Source: JBBRCE01 sp038205115 (GTDB taxonomy: Bacteria > Planctomycetota > Planctomycetia > Pirellulales > JBBRCE01). From it: a DNA stretch of 48,337 bases. The translations under genes were made by a program, and so were the position numbers. Of the stretch, positions 8,022 to 16,400 are shown one piece after another (the first letter of the stretch is position 1; each line of letters opens with the position of its first letter). The stretch covers positions 1 through 48,337 of the forward strand of contig JBBRCE010000039.1 of the NCBI GenBank assembly GCA_038205115.1. The letters are read 5' to 3'. Under the pieces are notes generated by a model. That model was not told the DNA's origin, did not search any database, and saw only the letters and a program-made list of their open reading frames with translations.

Positions 8022-9599
8022 GTGGATCAAGTCAAGCAATACCTGAAGGTCATGAACAAGCACCGATTTTGGATCGGTTGCGTGCTGTCTTTGTGCATTG
8101 GGCTGGCCTGCTGGTTCAAGGCGACCGGCGATCTGCAGGCGGCACAAAAGAAAGACGCCGAGATCATCAAGCAAAACTTCACGACGTTAGCTTCCGTAAA
8201 AGCCGGACTATTACCCAACGAAACGTGGTTCCAAGAAAAGAGCAAGGCCATCAAGCGGGTGGTTTCTGAAGTCGAGCGACAATGGAAGCAGCGGTACGAC
8301 ACCCAGCAGAAGTTCGTCACCATATGGCCGACGTCGCTGAGTGAAGATTTTCGTCGGGAAATCGTCGCGACGCCGCTCGAAGCGGAAATTTCACCCAACC
8401 TGTTGGAAGAATATCGCGACAAGTACGTCCGTGACTCGGTCAAGCGGCTGTGCAAGATTCTCGACTGTCGGTGGGTGCTCGATCCCGCGGCAGCCGGCGA
8501 CGAAGGCCCCGCGCTGTCTGGCCCCAAAGCCGGCACCGCCAAGCCAATGGTCAAAGACAATTTCAAAATGGTTTGGGACGACGCCAGCCAAAGCGACTTG
8601 CAAAAGCAGGTCGACTGGCCGAATCGTCCGATGACCAAGCGCGTGCGGATGATGCAAGAAGACATCTGGGTTTACGAGGCGCTGTGCCGAGTGATCGCCG
8701 CCACCAATAAGGACGCCCGCGGATCTTGGGAAGCGCGAATTCCCACGCTCCGCACCATGACGGTCGGTATCAATGCGGCCGAAAGTAACCCACTGGGCCG
8801 CGGCAAAAATCGGATCGCGCGACTCGATCCCACCAAGAAGGAGGGCGCGGTTGCCGGCACCGACCCCAAAGCGGGCATGCTGCCACCGCCCGCCGGCGAA
8901 GCGGGCGCTGCCGCAGCCGATCCAAACGCACCGATCACGATTCCCCCGCCGTACGATTGGGACGGAACAAATTCCACTCGCGGGCCGCGCGGTCTCGCTC
9001 CGACCGGTGGCGAGGCGCCGGCGGCCGAACGCGCCCCGGAAGATTATCGCTACGTCAGCGACAAAGCGCGGCCGTTAACGCTCAAGGAACAGAAAGAGTC
9101 CAATCTCACCGAGTTCCGCCTGATTCCATTCTGCGTCCGAATGGATATCGATCAGCGTTATCTCGACGTGCTGTTTAACAACGTTCACAGCTCACCGTTG
9201 CCGCTGGAAGTTCAACAGGTCAGAATCAATTCGCCCGACGACGGAAAAGGCGGCGGTTCCAGCTCTCGCGGCGGCAGTGCCGTAATGATGGAAAGCGGCC
9301 GGATGAATCTCAACCGCGGTACGGCCACGCTGAGCGACGATGCCACCGACATCATCTCGCTTGAACTGCGTGGCGCGGCCTATTTTTTCAACGAGCCAAA
9401 GAAATTCGACGTTCCGACCGATCCGGCCGCGGCAACTCCAGAAGCTGCCGCCAGTCCCGCGCCGGATGCCGCAGCAGTTCCGCCAGTAGCCGCTCCGCCA
9501 GTGGCAGATCAAACCGCGCCGGCGGGCGCACCAGCGCCCACCGCAGGCGCGCCGCCCGCTGCCGCGCCGCCGGCCGGTACGCCACCGGTGGCCCAGTGA
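8022..9599 (+). CDS. Single-pass membrane protein of the pilM cluster
   Basis: The 525-residue product has one N-terminal membrane span at about residues 14-32 (FWIGCVLSLCIGLACWF). A large region presumably outside the cytoplasm follows, ending in an Ala/Pro-rich tail of about 60 residues. I chose the GTG at 8022 because GGAG lies six bases upstream. A TTG at 8010 and an ATG at 8052 are in frame but worse placed. The short N-terminal cytoplasmic tail plus span is the topology of PilN/PilO-type pilus alignment proteins, but I see no sequence signature of PilO. It begins 57 bases after pilM, so cotranscription is likely. Its role in the same complex is inferred from context and topology only. 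Confidence 0.75.
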   Translation: MDQVKQYLKVMNKHRFWIGCVLSLCIGLACWFKATGDLQAAQKKDAEIIKQNFTTLASVKAGLLPNETWFQEKSKAIKRVVSEVERQWKQRYDTQQKFVTIWPTSLSEDFRREIVATPLEAEISPNLLEEYRDKYVRDSVKRLCKILDCRWVLDPAAAGDEGPALSGPKAGTAKPMVKDNFKMVWDDASQSDLQKQVDWPNRPMTKRVRMMQEDIWVYEALCRVIAATNKDARGSWEARIPTLRTMTVGINAAESNPLGRGKNRIARLDPTKKEGAVAGTDPKAGMLPPPAGEAGAAAADPNAPITIPPPYDWDGTNSTRGPRGLAPTGGEAPAAERAPEDYRYVSDKARPLTLKEQKESNLTEFRLIPFCVRMDIDQRYLDVLFNNVHSSPLPLEVQQVRINSPDDGKGGGSSSRGGSAVMMESGRMNLNRGTATLSDDATDIISLELRGAAYFFNEPKKFDVPTDPAAATPEAAASPAPDAAAVPPVAAPPVADQTAPAGAPAPTAGAPPAAAPPAGTPPVAQ

Positions 9600-9723
9600 G
9601 GTTCGTTGAGCGTCATTTTGAGTTCCAGTGGTGGAATTGAAGGTTTCTAGTAGATTGAGTTCGTGCGCTTGTGGTAGAAACAGCAACGGCAGCAGGCAAG
9701 CACCGCAAACGCGGAGGTGACAG

Positions 9724-11613
9724 ATGAAGGCCAAAATCAGTGGCGACTCGATCAAGACGTTTTTCATCCAGCATGGCGAAAAGATCGTGGTGGCGCTGTC
9801 GGTGGGAGTGTTGATCATGTTTGGCGTCAATGCGCTCAGTTCCAAGGGCTTACTGGACCCTACTACGCAGGCGCCTGAGCGGATGAAGCAGCAAGTGCAA
9901 GAGGTCGAGGAGAAGATCAAGACTTCGTCCCCGCCATCCACTCCGCCGGTGCAGCCGGCAGTGGCTGTCGCCATGCCAAAGATTCCCTCGCCGTTCATCG
10001 CGGGTCGCCCGCTGTGGTTGCCTTTGAGTCCGCGGACCGATCCCAACATGCTGCCTGCCAAAGATGTGTTAGTTGCCAGCGGATACGGGGCGCTGGCCAT
10101 GGTCGGCACGAATCCGCCTGACGGCGGCGCGGCGGCTGCGCCCGTTGCGCCCGTTGCCCCCATCCGGCGCTCGGGTCCGAGTCTCGATGATCTCAATAAT
10201 CCTTACACGCGGCCGGAAAACAGCGGCGGCGGCAGTCACATCAAGAAGTCCGCAGGGCAGTTAGCCACGAACCCGGCGCGAATTGGCGTCGAGCCGCACA
10301 ACGGCCCGGTCGAAGGCAAGCATTGGGTCGTTGTGACCGCGGTCATTCCATTGGCCGAGCAAACGGCGGAGTTCAATCGGGCGTTCGATTCAGCCAGTCT
10401 CAAAGACACGTCGACCGACACGCCCAAGTACGTTTACGCCTGGATCGATCGCGTGGAAGTCGCCGGTCCCGACGCAAAATTTCAATTCACCGACGCCAAA
10501 ATTAATCCGTTGGCCGAGACGACCGCTGTACTGCTGACCTGGGCAAAACTGGCTCCAGATCCACTCGATCCGGATTTTGCTGTGCCTAGTTACAGCCCCA
10601 AGGTGCCGCCGATCACCATGCCGCTGCCGCCACTGTTGCCGCCGCGCGGATTTGTCAAGGAAGAGATTATCCATCCGAAGATTTTGAATCTGCAGAACGA
10701 GCGTTCCACGAGCGTGAAGGAGGAAAAGCCGGTCGTGCCTGGCGATCCCCTGGCCGATCCGCTTGCTGATCCGCTGGGTGACAACCCAACCGGCGGCCGT
10801 CCATCGCGGGCAGAATCTTCGGCTCGCGGTCTGATCGAAAAGAAGCAGGGCGATCTGCTTGAGTTGCGTTACTTTGACTTTGCCGTGCAGCCAGGCAAAA
10901 CCTATCGCTACCGCGTGCAATTGATGATCGACAATCCAAACTTCGGCAAGCCAGCCAAAGACCTCGATGACGCCGCCAAGAAGCTCGCCAGCGTTCGTCG
11001 CATTGAAACCAACTGGAGCGATCCGTCGCCGGCGATCACCATTGGCAAAGACACGCATCTGTACGGCGGCAAGGCGTATGGCATGACCAGCGTGCCCGAC
11101 CAGATCAAGGCCCGGCCGGACAATTTGAAAATCGCGGCCAAGATCGAACGCGCCGTGCATTATGCCGTGGTGTTCTTTGACGTCCGACGCGGCGTGGAAG
11201 CCACTAAGGAGTTCGATGAAGTGCTCGGAAGCGTGGCCAACCATCGTGTGACGGTCGACTTGCCCGATCCCTCGACCGGCGCCATCAAGCAAATCGCCGA
11301 CTTCGCCTTTAATACCAATCACATGGTGATCGACGCCATGGGCGGCGATCCAATCACGCCGCCACCGCCGCGCTCGACCAATCCGCTGATCGAACCGGGC
11401 GAAGTCTTGTTCGTCGATTTTTCGGACCCCCGATCGCCGCGACTGGTGTCCAAGAGTGAAATTGATGACCACTATGAATTGGAAATGAAAAAGAAAGAAG
11501 CCGAGATCGCCGTGAACACTCCTACGATGCCGGGCGAAGGCGGGCCGCCCGTCAACGGCAAGGCGATGCCCCGGGGCCTGGACATTGAAGGCAGTTCTAA
11601 AAAGTTGAAATAG
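9724..11613 (+). CDS. Second single-pass membrane protein of the pilM cluster
   Basis: The 629-residue product has an N-terminal cytoplasmic tail of about 20 residues, a span at about 21-40 (IVVALSVGVLIMFGVNAL) and a long Pro-rich region outside the membrane. Residues about 190-270 and 375-540 look folded (HWVVVTAVIPLAEQTAEF; LLELRYFDFAVQPGKTYRYR), the latter like a beta-sandwich. The segment DPLADPLADPLGD is a small internal repeat. The start is fixed by GGAGGTG seven bases upstream. A 124-base gap separates it from the previous gene and a strong terminator follows, so it is the last gene of the unit. I do not recognise the family. Confidence 0.75.
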   Translation: MKAKISGDSIKTFFIQHGEKIVVALSVGVLIMFGVNALSSKGLLDPTTQAPERMKQQVQEVEEKIKTSSPPSTPPVQPAVAVAMPKIPSPFIAGRPLWLPLSPRTDPNMLPAKDVLVASGYGALAMVGTNPPDGGAAAAPVAPVAPIRRSGPSLDDLNNPYTRPENSGGGSHIKKSAGQLATNPARIGVEPHNGPVEGKHWVVVTAVIPLAEQTAEFNRAFDSASLKDTSTDTPKYVYAWIDRVEVAGPDAKFQFTDAKINPLAETTAVLLTWAKLAPDPLDPDFAVPSYSPKVPPITMPLPPLLPPRGFVKEEIIHPKILNLQNERSTSVKEEKPVVPGDPLADPLADPLGDNPTGGRPSRAESSARGLIEKKQGDLLELRYFDFAVQPGKTYRYRVQLMIDNPNFGKPAKDLDDAAKKLASVRRIETNWSDPSPAITIGKDTHLYGGKAYGMTSVPDQIKARPDNLKIAAKIERAVHYAVVFFDVRRGVEATKEFDEVLGSVANHRVTVDLPDPSTGAIKQIADFAFNTNHMVIDAMGGDPITPPPPRSTNPLIEPGEVLFVDFSDPRSPRLVSKSEIDDHYELEMKKKEAEIAVNTPTMPGEGGPPVNGKAMPRGLDIEGSSKKLK

Positions 11614-11688
11614 CGTGACCGAAGCGTTGATTTTCGCGGGAAACGGTCCGGCCTGAATAACGCATCGTCGAGATTTGTGAGCCGTAAG

Positions 11689-11724
11689 GCCGACCGGCAT
11701 CTGTTGCGATGTCGGTCGGCTTTT
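11689..11724 (+). terminator. Intrinsic terminator closing the pilM cluster
   Basis: The 12-base arm at 11689-11700 (gccgaccggcat) pairs with 11709-11720 (atgtcggtcggc), with one G-T pair and an 8-base loop, and TTTT follows at once. The hairpin starts 75 bases after the stop of the last pilM-cluster gene. It ends only 20 bases before the threonine dehydratase ATG, so it could also limit read-through into that gene. Confidence 0.8.
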
Positions 11725-11744
11725 CACGTTTTTGATTGCACCGC

Positions 11745-12983
11745 ATGCCACTTTCGATCGACGACATTTTGGCCGCGCGCCGGCGGATTGCCAGCGAGAT
11801 TTATTTCTCGCCCTGCCCTGAATCGATTCCGCTTTCGGAACTGTGCGGCGCCAAAATCTATTGCAAGTTGGAATATCTGCAACGGACCGGCAGCTTCAAA
11901 GAGCGCGGCGCTCGCAACGCGCTACTGGTCCGCGGCCAACATAAACGGCTTTCTGGCGTGATTGCGGCCTCGGCCGGTAATCATGCGTTGGGCCTGGCCT
12001 ATCACGGCAAGCTGCTGGGTATTCCGGTCACGGTGGTCATGCCGCGTTTTGCGCCGCTGATCAAGGTCACCAATTGTCGTCGGCTTGGCGCGCAGGTGGA
12101 ACTATTCGGAGAGTCGCTGGCCGATGCGCGCGGACGGGCCGAGCAACTGGCCGCCGAACGCAGTCTGGAATACTTCCCCGGTTTTGACGATCCGGACATC
12201 GTCTGCGGCCAAGGCACCGTCGGCCTGGAACTGCTTGAGCAAGTGCCCGAGCTGGACGCGGTGGTGATTTCTGTCGGCGGCGGCGGATTGATTGCCGGCG
12301 TGGCGCTGGCCGTCAAAGCGCTCAAGCCGACGGTGCAAATCATCGGCGTGCAACCGGTCAACGCCGCCTGCTTCCCCGCCGCGCTCGCCGCGGGCCAGCC
12401 GCTTGACATCCAGCTCCAGCCCACGCTGGCCGACGGTCTGGCCGTCACCTGCGCCGGCAAGCTGCCGCTGGAAATTTGCCGGACGCTTGTCGATCGTTGG
12501 GTGAAGGTCGATGAACAGCAATTATCGCTGGCCGTGCTGCGTCTGGTGGAGATGGAAAAAAGCGTGGTCGAGGGCGCGGGCGCCGCCACCTTGGCCGCGC
12601 TAACCAGCGGTCAACTGCCGGAACTGAGTGGGCAGCGTGTGGCGCTGGTGCTGAGCGGCGGCAATATCGACCCGATTGTGCTCAGCCGGGTGATCGAAAA
12701 AGGCTTGGTTGCGGATAATCGGCTGTGGCAGTTCGCGGCCAGCATATCGGATCGTCCAGGTGGCCTGGCGCGGCTGGCCAGCGTGTTGGCCGAGGCGGGC
12801 GCAAGTGTCAAAGATATTGCACACGATCGCACGTTTTCTGGCCCCAGCATCAACGCCGTGAATGTGCTGTGTACCGTCGAAGCGGCCGATGGTCAACACA
12901 TTGCCGCCATTCGCGCGTGCCTGGTCAAGGCTGGCGTACATCTGCTGGATGTCGCGGCGGCCCGGCAAACGCAGCCGGCGTAG
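11745..12983 (+). CDS. ilvA: Threonine dehydratase with C-terminal ACT domain
   Basis: The 412-residue product is a fold-type II PLP enzyme that deaminates L-threonine to 2-oxobutanoate, the first step towards isoleucine. The PLP lysine lies in RTGSFKERGA. The Asn loop SAGNHALG and the Gly-rich phosphate loop VGGGGLIAG are present. Residues about 330-405 form an ACT-like regulatory domain (DRPGGLARLASVLAEAGA). The length matches the ~400-residue one-ACT form seen in many bacteria rather than E. coli IlvA (two ACT-like units) or plain TdcB (none). The ATG at 11745 is chosen over an upstream TTG. No good ribosome binding site is visible because the terminator hairpin of the previous unit occupies the upstream region. 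Confidence 0.9.
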   Translation: MPLSIDDILAARRRIASEIYFSPCPESIPLSELCGAKIYCKLEYLQRTGSFKERGARNALLVRGQHKRLSGVIAASAGNHALGLAYHGKLLGIPVTVVMPRFAPLIKVTNCRRLGAQVELFGESLADARGRAEQLAAERSLEYFPGFDDPDIVCGQGTVGLELLEQVPELDAVVISVGGGGLIAGVALAVKALKPTVQIIGVQPVNAACFPAALAAGQPLDIQLQPTLADGLAVTCAGKLPLEICRTLVDRWVKVDEQQLSLAVLRLVEMEKSVVEGAGAATLAALTSGQLPELSGQRVALVLSGGNIDPIVLSRVIEKGLVADNRLWQFAASISDRPGGLARLASVLAEAGASVKDIAHDRTFSGPSINAVNVLCTVEAADGQHIAAIRACLVKAGVHLLDVAAARQTQPA

Positions 12984-13113
12984 CGACGCGGTTGCTGGCC
13001 AGAGCGATTCGCCACGGCCGAGAATTTTCGGCCACCGCTTGCGGCGCAGCTCGAACTGAGCGAAAACAACCACTCGAATTCGATTGTCGGCGACGAGCAC
13101 GCGGAGAGGCAAT

Positions 13114-14229
13114 ATGCATCGAGTCAAGCTAGGTTTGGCGGTTGTCGCGACCGTTCTGATTGGGAGTTGCAGCCTACGCGCCGCCGAGCCCGCGCGCCGT
13201 ACGGAAAACGTGATCGTCGTGATGTGGGACGGATTTCGCTGGCAAGAAATGTTTGGCGGCGCGGATGCGGCGCTGATGGACAAAAGCGGCGGCGGCGTCA
13301 GCGATGTGGACGGACTGCGGAAAGCGTTCTTCCGTGAAACCCCACACGAGCGCCGCGAAACCTTGCTGCCATTCGTTTGGAAGACGATGGCCCGCGACGG
13401 CCAGATGTTTGGCGATGCGGAAAACGATTGCCAAGCCATCAGCAGCAACGGGCTGAAATTCTCATATCCCGGTTATAACGAAGTCTTTTGCGGTTTTGGC
13501 GATCCGCGGATCACGAGCAACGCCAAGCGCGAAAATCCCAATCTCAGCGTGCTGGAATTTCTGAACGGTCGGCCAGGATTTCAAAACCGCGTGGCGGCTT
13601 ACTGCGGCTGGGACGTGTTTCCTTCGATCTTTCGTACACAAACCAGTCATCTCAACGTGCATGCCGGCTGGACGCCCATCGTCGATGATCCGCTGACCGA
13701 TGGCCAGCGCCAATGCAACGAAATGCTGAACCATCTGCCGCACTACTGGCCCGCCTGTACCTTCGACGTAATCAGCGAACGGGCGGCCGTTGAACATCTA
13801 AAAAAACATCAGCCGCGCGTGTTGTTTGTCGGACTCGGCGAAACCGACGAATGGGGACACGGCCGCCGCTACGATCTGTACTTGCACGCCGCGCACCAGG
13901 CCGACCAATTTGTGGCCGACCTTTGGAAAACGCTGCAGTCGATGCCGGCGTATTGCGAAAAGACCACGCTGCTTCTGACCACCGATCACGGTCGGGGTGC
14001 GACGCGCGCCAACTGGACCGATCACGGCGAAAAAGTCGCCGGCGCCGAACGAATCTGGATCACGCTGCTCGGGCCAGACACGCCGGCGCTGGGCGTCCGC
14101 TCGAAAATCCAGGTGACGCAAAGTCAGATCGCCGCCACGCTGGCGCAATTGCTTGGCGAAGATTTTCGCGCCGCCAGTCCCAAGGCGGCTGAGCCGTTGC
14201 CGGACGTATTCGGCCGGACCGAAAAATGA
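13114..14229 (+). CDS. Exported alkaline-phosphatase-superfamily hydrolase
   Basis: The 371-residue product opens with a signal peptide (VKLGLAVVATVLIGSCSLRA). LIGSC could be a lipobox, or cleavage may follow RAA. The metal-binding start VIVVMWDGFRWQEMFGGAD and the stretch NGLKFSYPGYNEVFCG, whose Ser is the likely nucleophile, mark the alkaline phosphatase superfamily branch often labelled phosphoglyceromutase or phosphodiesterase-like. Late metal ligands are in LFVGLGETDEWGHG and LLTTDHGRG. GGAGAGG precedes the ATG at 13114; the open frame from 13084 adds an unlikely extension. The substrate cannot be named. It stands alone between ilvA and cfa. Confidence 0.8.
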   Translation: MHRVKLGLAVVATVLIGSCSLRAAEPARRTENVIVVMWDGFRWQEMFGGADAALMDKSGGGVSDVDGLRKAFFRETPHERRETLLPFVWKTMARDGQMFGDAENDCQAISSNGLKFSYPGYNEVFCGFGDPRITSNAKRENPNLSVLEFLNGRPGFQNRVAAYCGWDVFPSIFRTQTSHLNVHAGWTPIVDDPLTDGQRQCNEMLNHLPHYWPACTFDVISERAAVEHLKKHQPRVLFVGLGETDEWGHGRRYDLYLHAAHQADQFVADLWKTLQSMPAYCEKTTLLLTTDHGRGATRANWTDHGEKVAGAERIWITLLGPDTPALGVRSKIQVTQSQIAATLAQLLGEDFRAASPKAAEPLPDVFGRTEK

Positions 14230-14393
14230 CGCCTCGCCCACTCGCGGCGGCGGTTAATCATTGCCGCGTTCGACGGTTACGCTAAAAATAGGACAAGGCG
14301 GCTGGCAACACGCGGCAAGCGCACCGAACTCCAGCCAGCGCCGCTCAACCCGCTCCGACGAGAACCACAGAGCTTAGAGGGAATCCCAAACGA

Positions 14394-15752
14394 ATGGATG
14401 CTGACACTCCGTATCCGGCCAACGTGGCCCCGACGTACGGTATTGCCGCGTCACCCAACTGGTTGCAGCGTTGGTCGCGGAAAATGCTGGAAGATCAGCT
14501 TGCCGGCATCACGACCGGCTGGCTACGTATCCAACAAGCTGGCCGTGTTCGCGAGTTCGGCACGCCTGCCGAACGCGCCGGCGCCGTTAGCGATGAATTG
14601 AGCGCCGTGGTGCGGGTGCATGATCCGCGGTTTTACACCGACGCGGCGCTGGGTGGCAGCATCGGCGCGGCCGAGTCGTTCATGCGCGGTTATTGGTCGT
14701 GCGACGACTTGACTGCGCTCTTGCGATTGCTGTTGATCAACTTTGACGCGCTAGCGGGCGAGCACGCCTGGACCCGCGTTTTCAAGCAGCCCGCCCGCAA
14801 GTTGATGCACTGGTTGCGCCGCAACAGCGCGCGCGGCAGTCAACTGAACATTTCCAAGCACTATGACTTAGGCAACGAGCTGTTCTCATTGTTCTTGGAC
14901 GATTCGATGATGTATTCGTGCGCTCTGTTCACGGGTGCGGACTGCAGTTTGCACGAAGCGCAGATCGCCAAGCTCGATCGGATTTGTAAAAAGCTTCAGC
15001 TAACACCAAGCGATCATTTACTAGAAATTGGCACCGGTTGGGGTGGATTGGCCATTCATGCCGCGCGTCATTACGGTTGCCGAATCACCACCACCACCAT
15101 TTCGCCATCGCAATATCGGCTGGCTCTGCAGCGCGTGGCTGAAGCCGGTCTGACCGATCGCGTGGATGTGATATGCGAAGACTACCGCAACCTGACCGGC
15201 CAGTACGATAAATTAGTATCGATCGAAATGATCGAGGCCGTAGGGCACGCGTTTTTGGATTCGTACTTTAGCGCCTGCAGTCGGTTGCTCAAGCCGCATG
15301 GGCAGATGCTGATTCAAGCCATTACGCTGCAAGATCAATTGCACGACGCCTACCTGAAAACCGTCGATTTCATTCAGCAATACATTTTTCCGGGCGGCTG
15401 TTTGCCGGCCCTCTCAAGTCTGGCTGCGGCGGTCAAGCGCGGTTCGGATCTGCAGCTTTTTCACCTGGAAGATTGGACCCCGCACTACGCCCACACGCTG
15501 CGTCTGTGGCGCGATCGATTTCTGGAATGCAGCGATCAGGTTCTGGCGCTCGGCATGCCAGACTGGTTTGTCCGCATGTGGGACTTTTACTTTTGCTACT
15601 GCGAAGCGGCATTTTTAGAACGCCGCACGCAGTTGGTGCAAATCATGTACTGCAAGCCGCAAAGTCGCCCGATCGGCCTGGACGCTCTGGACGCTCTGGC
15701 CGATCTGCCAGCGACCAGCGATATCTGGCCGCTATCGTGCTCGTCGATTTAG
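14394..15752 (+). CDS. cfa: Cyclopropane-fatty-acyl-phospholipid synthase family methyltransferase
   Basis: The 452-residue product has the N-terminal lipid-binding part and C-terminal SAM methyltransferase of the CFA/MMAS family. Diagnostic stretches are SQLNISKHYDLGNELFSLFL, DDSMMYSCALF, the SAM loop LLEIGTGWGGLAIHAARHYG and the core VSIEMIEAVGHAF. YIFPGGCLPALSS and the C-terminal WRDRFLE segment also fit. The enzyme transfers a methylene group from S-adenosylmethionine to unsaturated acyl chains of membrane phospholipids. The N-terminus is slightly longer than in E. coli Cfa. AGAGGGA lies upstream of the ATG at 14394. No pathway partner is next to it. Confidence 0.92.
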   Translation: MDADTPYPANVAPTYGIAASPNWLQRWSRKMLEDQLAGITTGWLRIQQAGRVREFGTPAERAGAVSDELSAVVRVHDPRFYTDAALGGSIGAAESFMRGYWSCDDLTALLRLLLINFDALAGEHAWTRVFKQPARKLMHWLRRNSARGSQLNISKHYDLGNELFSLFLDDSMMYSCALFTGADCSLHEAQIAKLDRICKKLQLTPSDHLLEIGTGWGGLAIHAARHYGCRITTTTISPSQYRLALQRVAEAGLTDRVDVICEDYRNLTGQYDKLVSIEMIEAVGHAFLDSYFSACSRLLKPHGQMLIQAITLQDQLHDAYLKTVDFIQQYIFPGGCLPALSSLAAAVKRGSDLQLFHLEDWTPHYAHTLRLWRDRFLECSDQVLALGMPDWFVRMWDFYFCYCEAAFLERRTQLVQIMYCKPQSRPIGLDALDALADLPATSDIWPLSCSSI

Positions 15753-15949
15753 CGGCGCGGAACTTTTGGCGATAGCATTGTCGCGTGGCACATCCGGTGG
15801 AATTATGTCGATCTATTTTTCGGAATCGTTAAAGTCTGCTTATGTTCTGATCTTGACCGGCCGACAGCCGACGTCTAATGTTCCGCCCCGCGCATCGGTT
15901 TGCGACGGGATGAGTCGGTTACTGAAGTCAGCCGGAAGGAATTTCTGAC

Positions 15950-16126
15950 ATGAAGCGTTTTTTGATCAGCCTGACCCTGTTTGCCGCAGCAATCTCCAGC
16001 GGCTGTTGCGCTTGGCAAAATCGGCAGCCGTATGGTTATGCACCGGCTCCGACCTACGCCCAGCCCGTGCAAGCTTGCGCTCCGGTCTATAACACGCCGG
16101 CCGCGTGCAATCCGGGCTGCCAGTAA
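15950..16126 (+). CDS. Small exported Cys-rich protein, 58 residues
   Basis: The ATG at 15950 follows GGAAGGA with an 8-base spacer, and the frame ends at TAA 16124-16126. The product has a basic-hydrophobic signal sequence (MKRFLISLTLFAAAISSGCC) whose SSGCC could be a lipidation or cleavage site. The mature part is rich in Pro, Ala, Tyr, Gln and Cys (AWQNRQPYGYAPAPTYAQPV), with further cysteines in VQACAPVYNTPAACNPGCQ. Similar tiny YAPAP-rich exported proteins occur in planctomycetes. Function is unknown; disulfide bonding or surface attachment is possible. The ribosome binding site and signal peptide make it convincing despite its size. Confidence 0.7.
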   Translation: MKRFLISLTLFAAAISSGCCAWQNRQPYGYAPAPTYAQPVQACAPVYNTPAACNPGCQ

Positions 16127-16400
16127 GACCAGGCTGATCGCTGCTCCGTGCCGCGCGTTGCCCTTGCGCCGCCGCGGCGATTCCGTGCTCGGTCGCGCGC
16201 CGCTTCACAGACCAAGTTGCTAGCGCCGGACAGGTGTGAAAATCCCGCAAAAAATCCCCCCTACTGTCCGCATCGGCTAGGATAAGTGCTTCCGTGGCCT
16301 TCGCTGCCAGCGTCGGCCGGCGTGCGTTTGATAATCTGTGATTCACGAAGCTGTCGGAACCAACGGCGCTTCGCGCGCCCGTGCTTTCGATTCGCAACTC

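Noticed and set aside
6981..8174. 397-codon open frame on the minus strand across pilM
   Set aside because: It lies antisense to pilM, has no protein family features and consists of His/Arg/Gln-rich sequence typical of the mirror of GC-rich genes.
15766..15948. 60-codon frame just before the small Cys-rich gene
   Set aside because: No ribosome binding site and no signal or domain. The better-supported gene starts at 15950.
16127..16400. Possible gene between the small Cys-rich protein and the MFS transporter
   Set aside because: Open frames on both strands lack a ribosome binding site and recognisable features. I see nothing else there.
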